Part shown: positions 4,964 to 6,127 of the stretch, in pieces | How the letters are laid out: the number at the start of each line of letters is the position of its first letter | How positions within the stretch are numbered: the stretch's first letter is position 1 | Source: Bacteroidales bacterium | Lineage (GTDB): Bacteria; Bacteroidota; Bacteroidia; Bacteroidales; UBA7960 | Direction: 5' to 3' | Length of the DNA stretch: 6,127 bases | NCBI GenBank assembly: GCA_003560215.1 | Contig: PWIY01000211.1 | Location: 1 to 6,127 of the forward strand | Made by a program: the position numbers and the translations under genes | Notes under the pieces: model-generated | What the model was told of the DNA's origin: nothing | The model's input: only the letters and a program-made list of their open reading frames with translations | Databases searched by the model: none

Positions 4964-6127
4964 CTACCTCCCCGTCAACACCTCAAAGCTCTCCGGCTCC
5001 ATTTCCACCACCAGTTCGTTGGCCTGCACCTCGAATGCTTTGCCGAAATGGGACGTAAAGCCGGCGCGAACCATGTCTGCAGGCAGTTCGACCCGTATTA
5101 CCTTCGGCTCACTGCTGCTGTTGAACACCACCAGCGCATGCTCCCCGAAGTAAGAACGACTGTAGGCATAAGTTTGCGGCCCAACTTTCAGCGTCCGGAA
5201 GTCACCGTAAACAAACGCCAGGTGGTCACTCCGCAGATGCCCCAGCCTTGATGCATTGTTCCTTACCCAAAGCTGCTCTTCGGTAAGGTCTTCAAACTGC
5301 ATGGGCCGGCGGCTGTCGGGGTCACTGGCACCCGGCAGACCTATCTCATCGCCATAGTACAACACCGGTACACCAGGAATGGTCATAATAAAAGCTGTCA
5401 GCTGCGACAACCGGTTGTAACCAACCGGGTCTCCGACACCGATCTCACGCTCCCAGCCGGGTTGCGTATCGTCCTCATCCCATCCAAGGTCGCCTCCGGC
5501 CAGGGAAACAAACCTCGGCAAATCATGATTCCCGGTGATATTCCCCATCAGGTTGTTGAACCCATAATGGCTGAAACTTTGATGCAGGGAATAATCCAGG
5601 TCTTCAAAAGAAGCATCTCCGCGTCCGAACACCGTCCGCGAGTCAAAATACAGGTTGAAATCAAACTGCCCGTCGAGCAGGCCGCTGCCCACATAACTGC
5701 CGATCAGTTCGCGGCTTCCGAATGTTTCACCGATCTGAAACAGCCGGCGGTCATTGGGTATCATGTAATCCTCTTTGAGTTTACGTGTCAGGGTACGCCA
5801 GAAATCCAGATGCACATGCTTGGTGGCATCGTGGCGAAACCCATCCAGATGATAGTTGTCGATCCAGAAAAAAGCACTGTCAGACATCAGTTCCACCACC
5901 TCCGGATTTTCAAAATCCAGACTGGGCAAAAACCTGTCGAACCAGGTGGTCAGGCGGTAATCATCCCACCGGCGAATGTTTAAGCTCCCATCGGGCAGAT
6001 GCAGCGGGGTGGCCCAGCCAGGGTTCTCCTGTATGATGGGATTTTCTTCGTGCACATGGTTCGATACAAAATCCAGCATCACACTGATATTGTTGTCATG
6101 GGCCACATCACGCAGTTCCTTCAGCTC
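4964..6127 (-). CDS. GH13 alpha-amylase family glycoside hydrolase, C-terminal part
   Basis: Partial: the frame stays open to the window end, so the start lies outside; 387 codons plus a stop are visible. The GTG at 6106 is an internal Val, not a start, because ELKELRD precedes it in frame. All four GH13 blocks can be read: LDFVSNH (6056-6076), DGFRHDATKHV with presumed nucleophile Asp at codon 5828-5830, QIGETFG with presumed acid/base Glu at 5726-5728, and GNITGNHDLPRF with the conserved Asp at 5522-5524. VLYYGDEIGLPGASDPDSRRPM is a typical GH13 block that follows the barrel strands. The last 90 or so residues look like the C-terminal beta domain, ending EVLTGR. Likely role: hydrolysis or transglycosylation of alpha-glucans, upstream partner of the lipoprotein GH13. 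Its export signal and any extra domains are outside the window. Its stop codon abuts the heptanucleotide array. Confidence 0.92.
   Translation of the reverse strand, partial: ELKELRDVAHDNNISVMLDFVSNHVHEENPIIQENPGWATPLHLPDGSLNIRRWDDYRLTTWFDRFLPSLDFENPEVVELMSDSAFFWIDNYHLDGFRHDATKHVHLDFWRTLTRKLKEDYMIPNDRRLFQIGETFGSRELIGSYVGSGLLDGQFDFNLYFDSRTVFGRGDASFEDLDYSLHQSFSHYGFNNLMGNITGNHDLPRFVSLAGGDLGWDEDDTQPGWEREIGVGDPVGYNRLSQLTAFIMTIPGVPVLYYGDEIGLPGASDPDSRRPMQFEDLTEEQLWVRNNASRLGHLRSDHLAFVYGDFRTLKVGPQTYAYSRSYFGEHALVVFNSSSEPKVIRVELPADMVRAGFTSHFGKAFEVQANELVVEMEPESFEVLTGR

Noticed and set aside
5462..5983. 173-codon open frame on the + strand
   Set aside because: It lies wholly antisense to conserved GH13 motifs of the partial amylase and has no family signature.

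Overview
The window looks like a chromosomal segment from a member of the Bacteroidota. The evidence is the gene order of the sodium-pump operon, the form of its gamma/delta subunit (C-terminal YSPWSSKIYG), the near absence of Shine-Dalgarno sequences, and a lipoprotein amylase whose acceptor cysteine is followed by an acidic run typical of surface-exported lipoproteins in this phylum. The phylum is an inference from these features; nothing fixes the genus.

Positions 1-2850 (+ strand) hold the end of one operon: the C-terminal part of a propionyl-CoA-carboxylase-beta-type carboxyltransferase (mmdA, cut by the window edge), a small membrane anchor subunit (mmdD, OadG family), a biotin carrier protein (mmdC, biotinyl Lys111) and the Na+-translocating membrane subunit (mmdB, OadB family). 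The A-D-C-B order is that of known Na+-translocating methylmalonyl-CoA decarboxylases. Together they would decarboxylate (S)-methylmalonyl-CoA to propionyl-CoA and use the energy to export Na+, as in succinate-to-propionate fermentation. A strong rho-independent terminator at 3010-3046 closes the operon and could also work for the opposing genes.

Positions 2851-3280 are a convergent intergenic region with no credible gene. Besides the terminator it carries a small duplication across the mmdB stop codon, a 13-nt tandem repeat (about 4 copies) and a degenerate array of about 16-nt units.

Positions 3281-6127 (- strand) hold two GH13 (alpha-amylase family) glycoside hydrolases in tandem. The one transcribed first is cut by the window end (4964-6127, N-terminus missing). 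The second (3281-4663) is a complete, probably surface-exposed lipoprotein. All four GH13 motif blocks with their catalytic residues are visible in both. They suggest an alpha-glucan (starch, glycogen or maltodextrin) utilisation locus continuing beyond the right edge, but no SusC/SusD partner is visible.

The 300 bp between the two amylases is the most unusual DNA here. It is almost entirely repeats: an 18-nt array bracketed by two identical 15-nt palindromes (4670-4820), abutting a heptanucleotide array (4822-4961) of 20 units in perfect 7-nt register that runs up to the stop codon of the upstream amylase. I see no clearly new enzymatic system; the repeat-rich spacers are what deserves follow-up.
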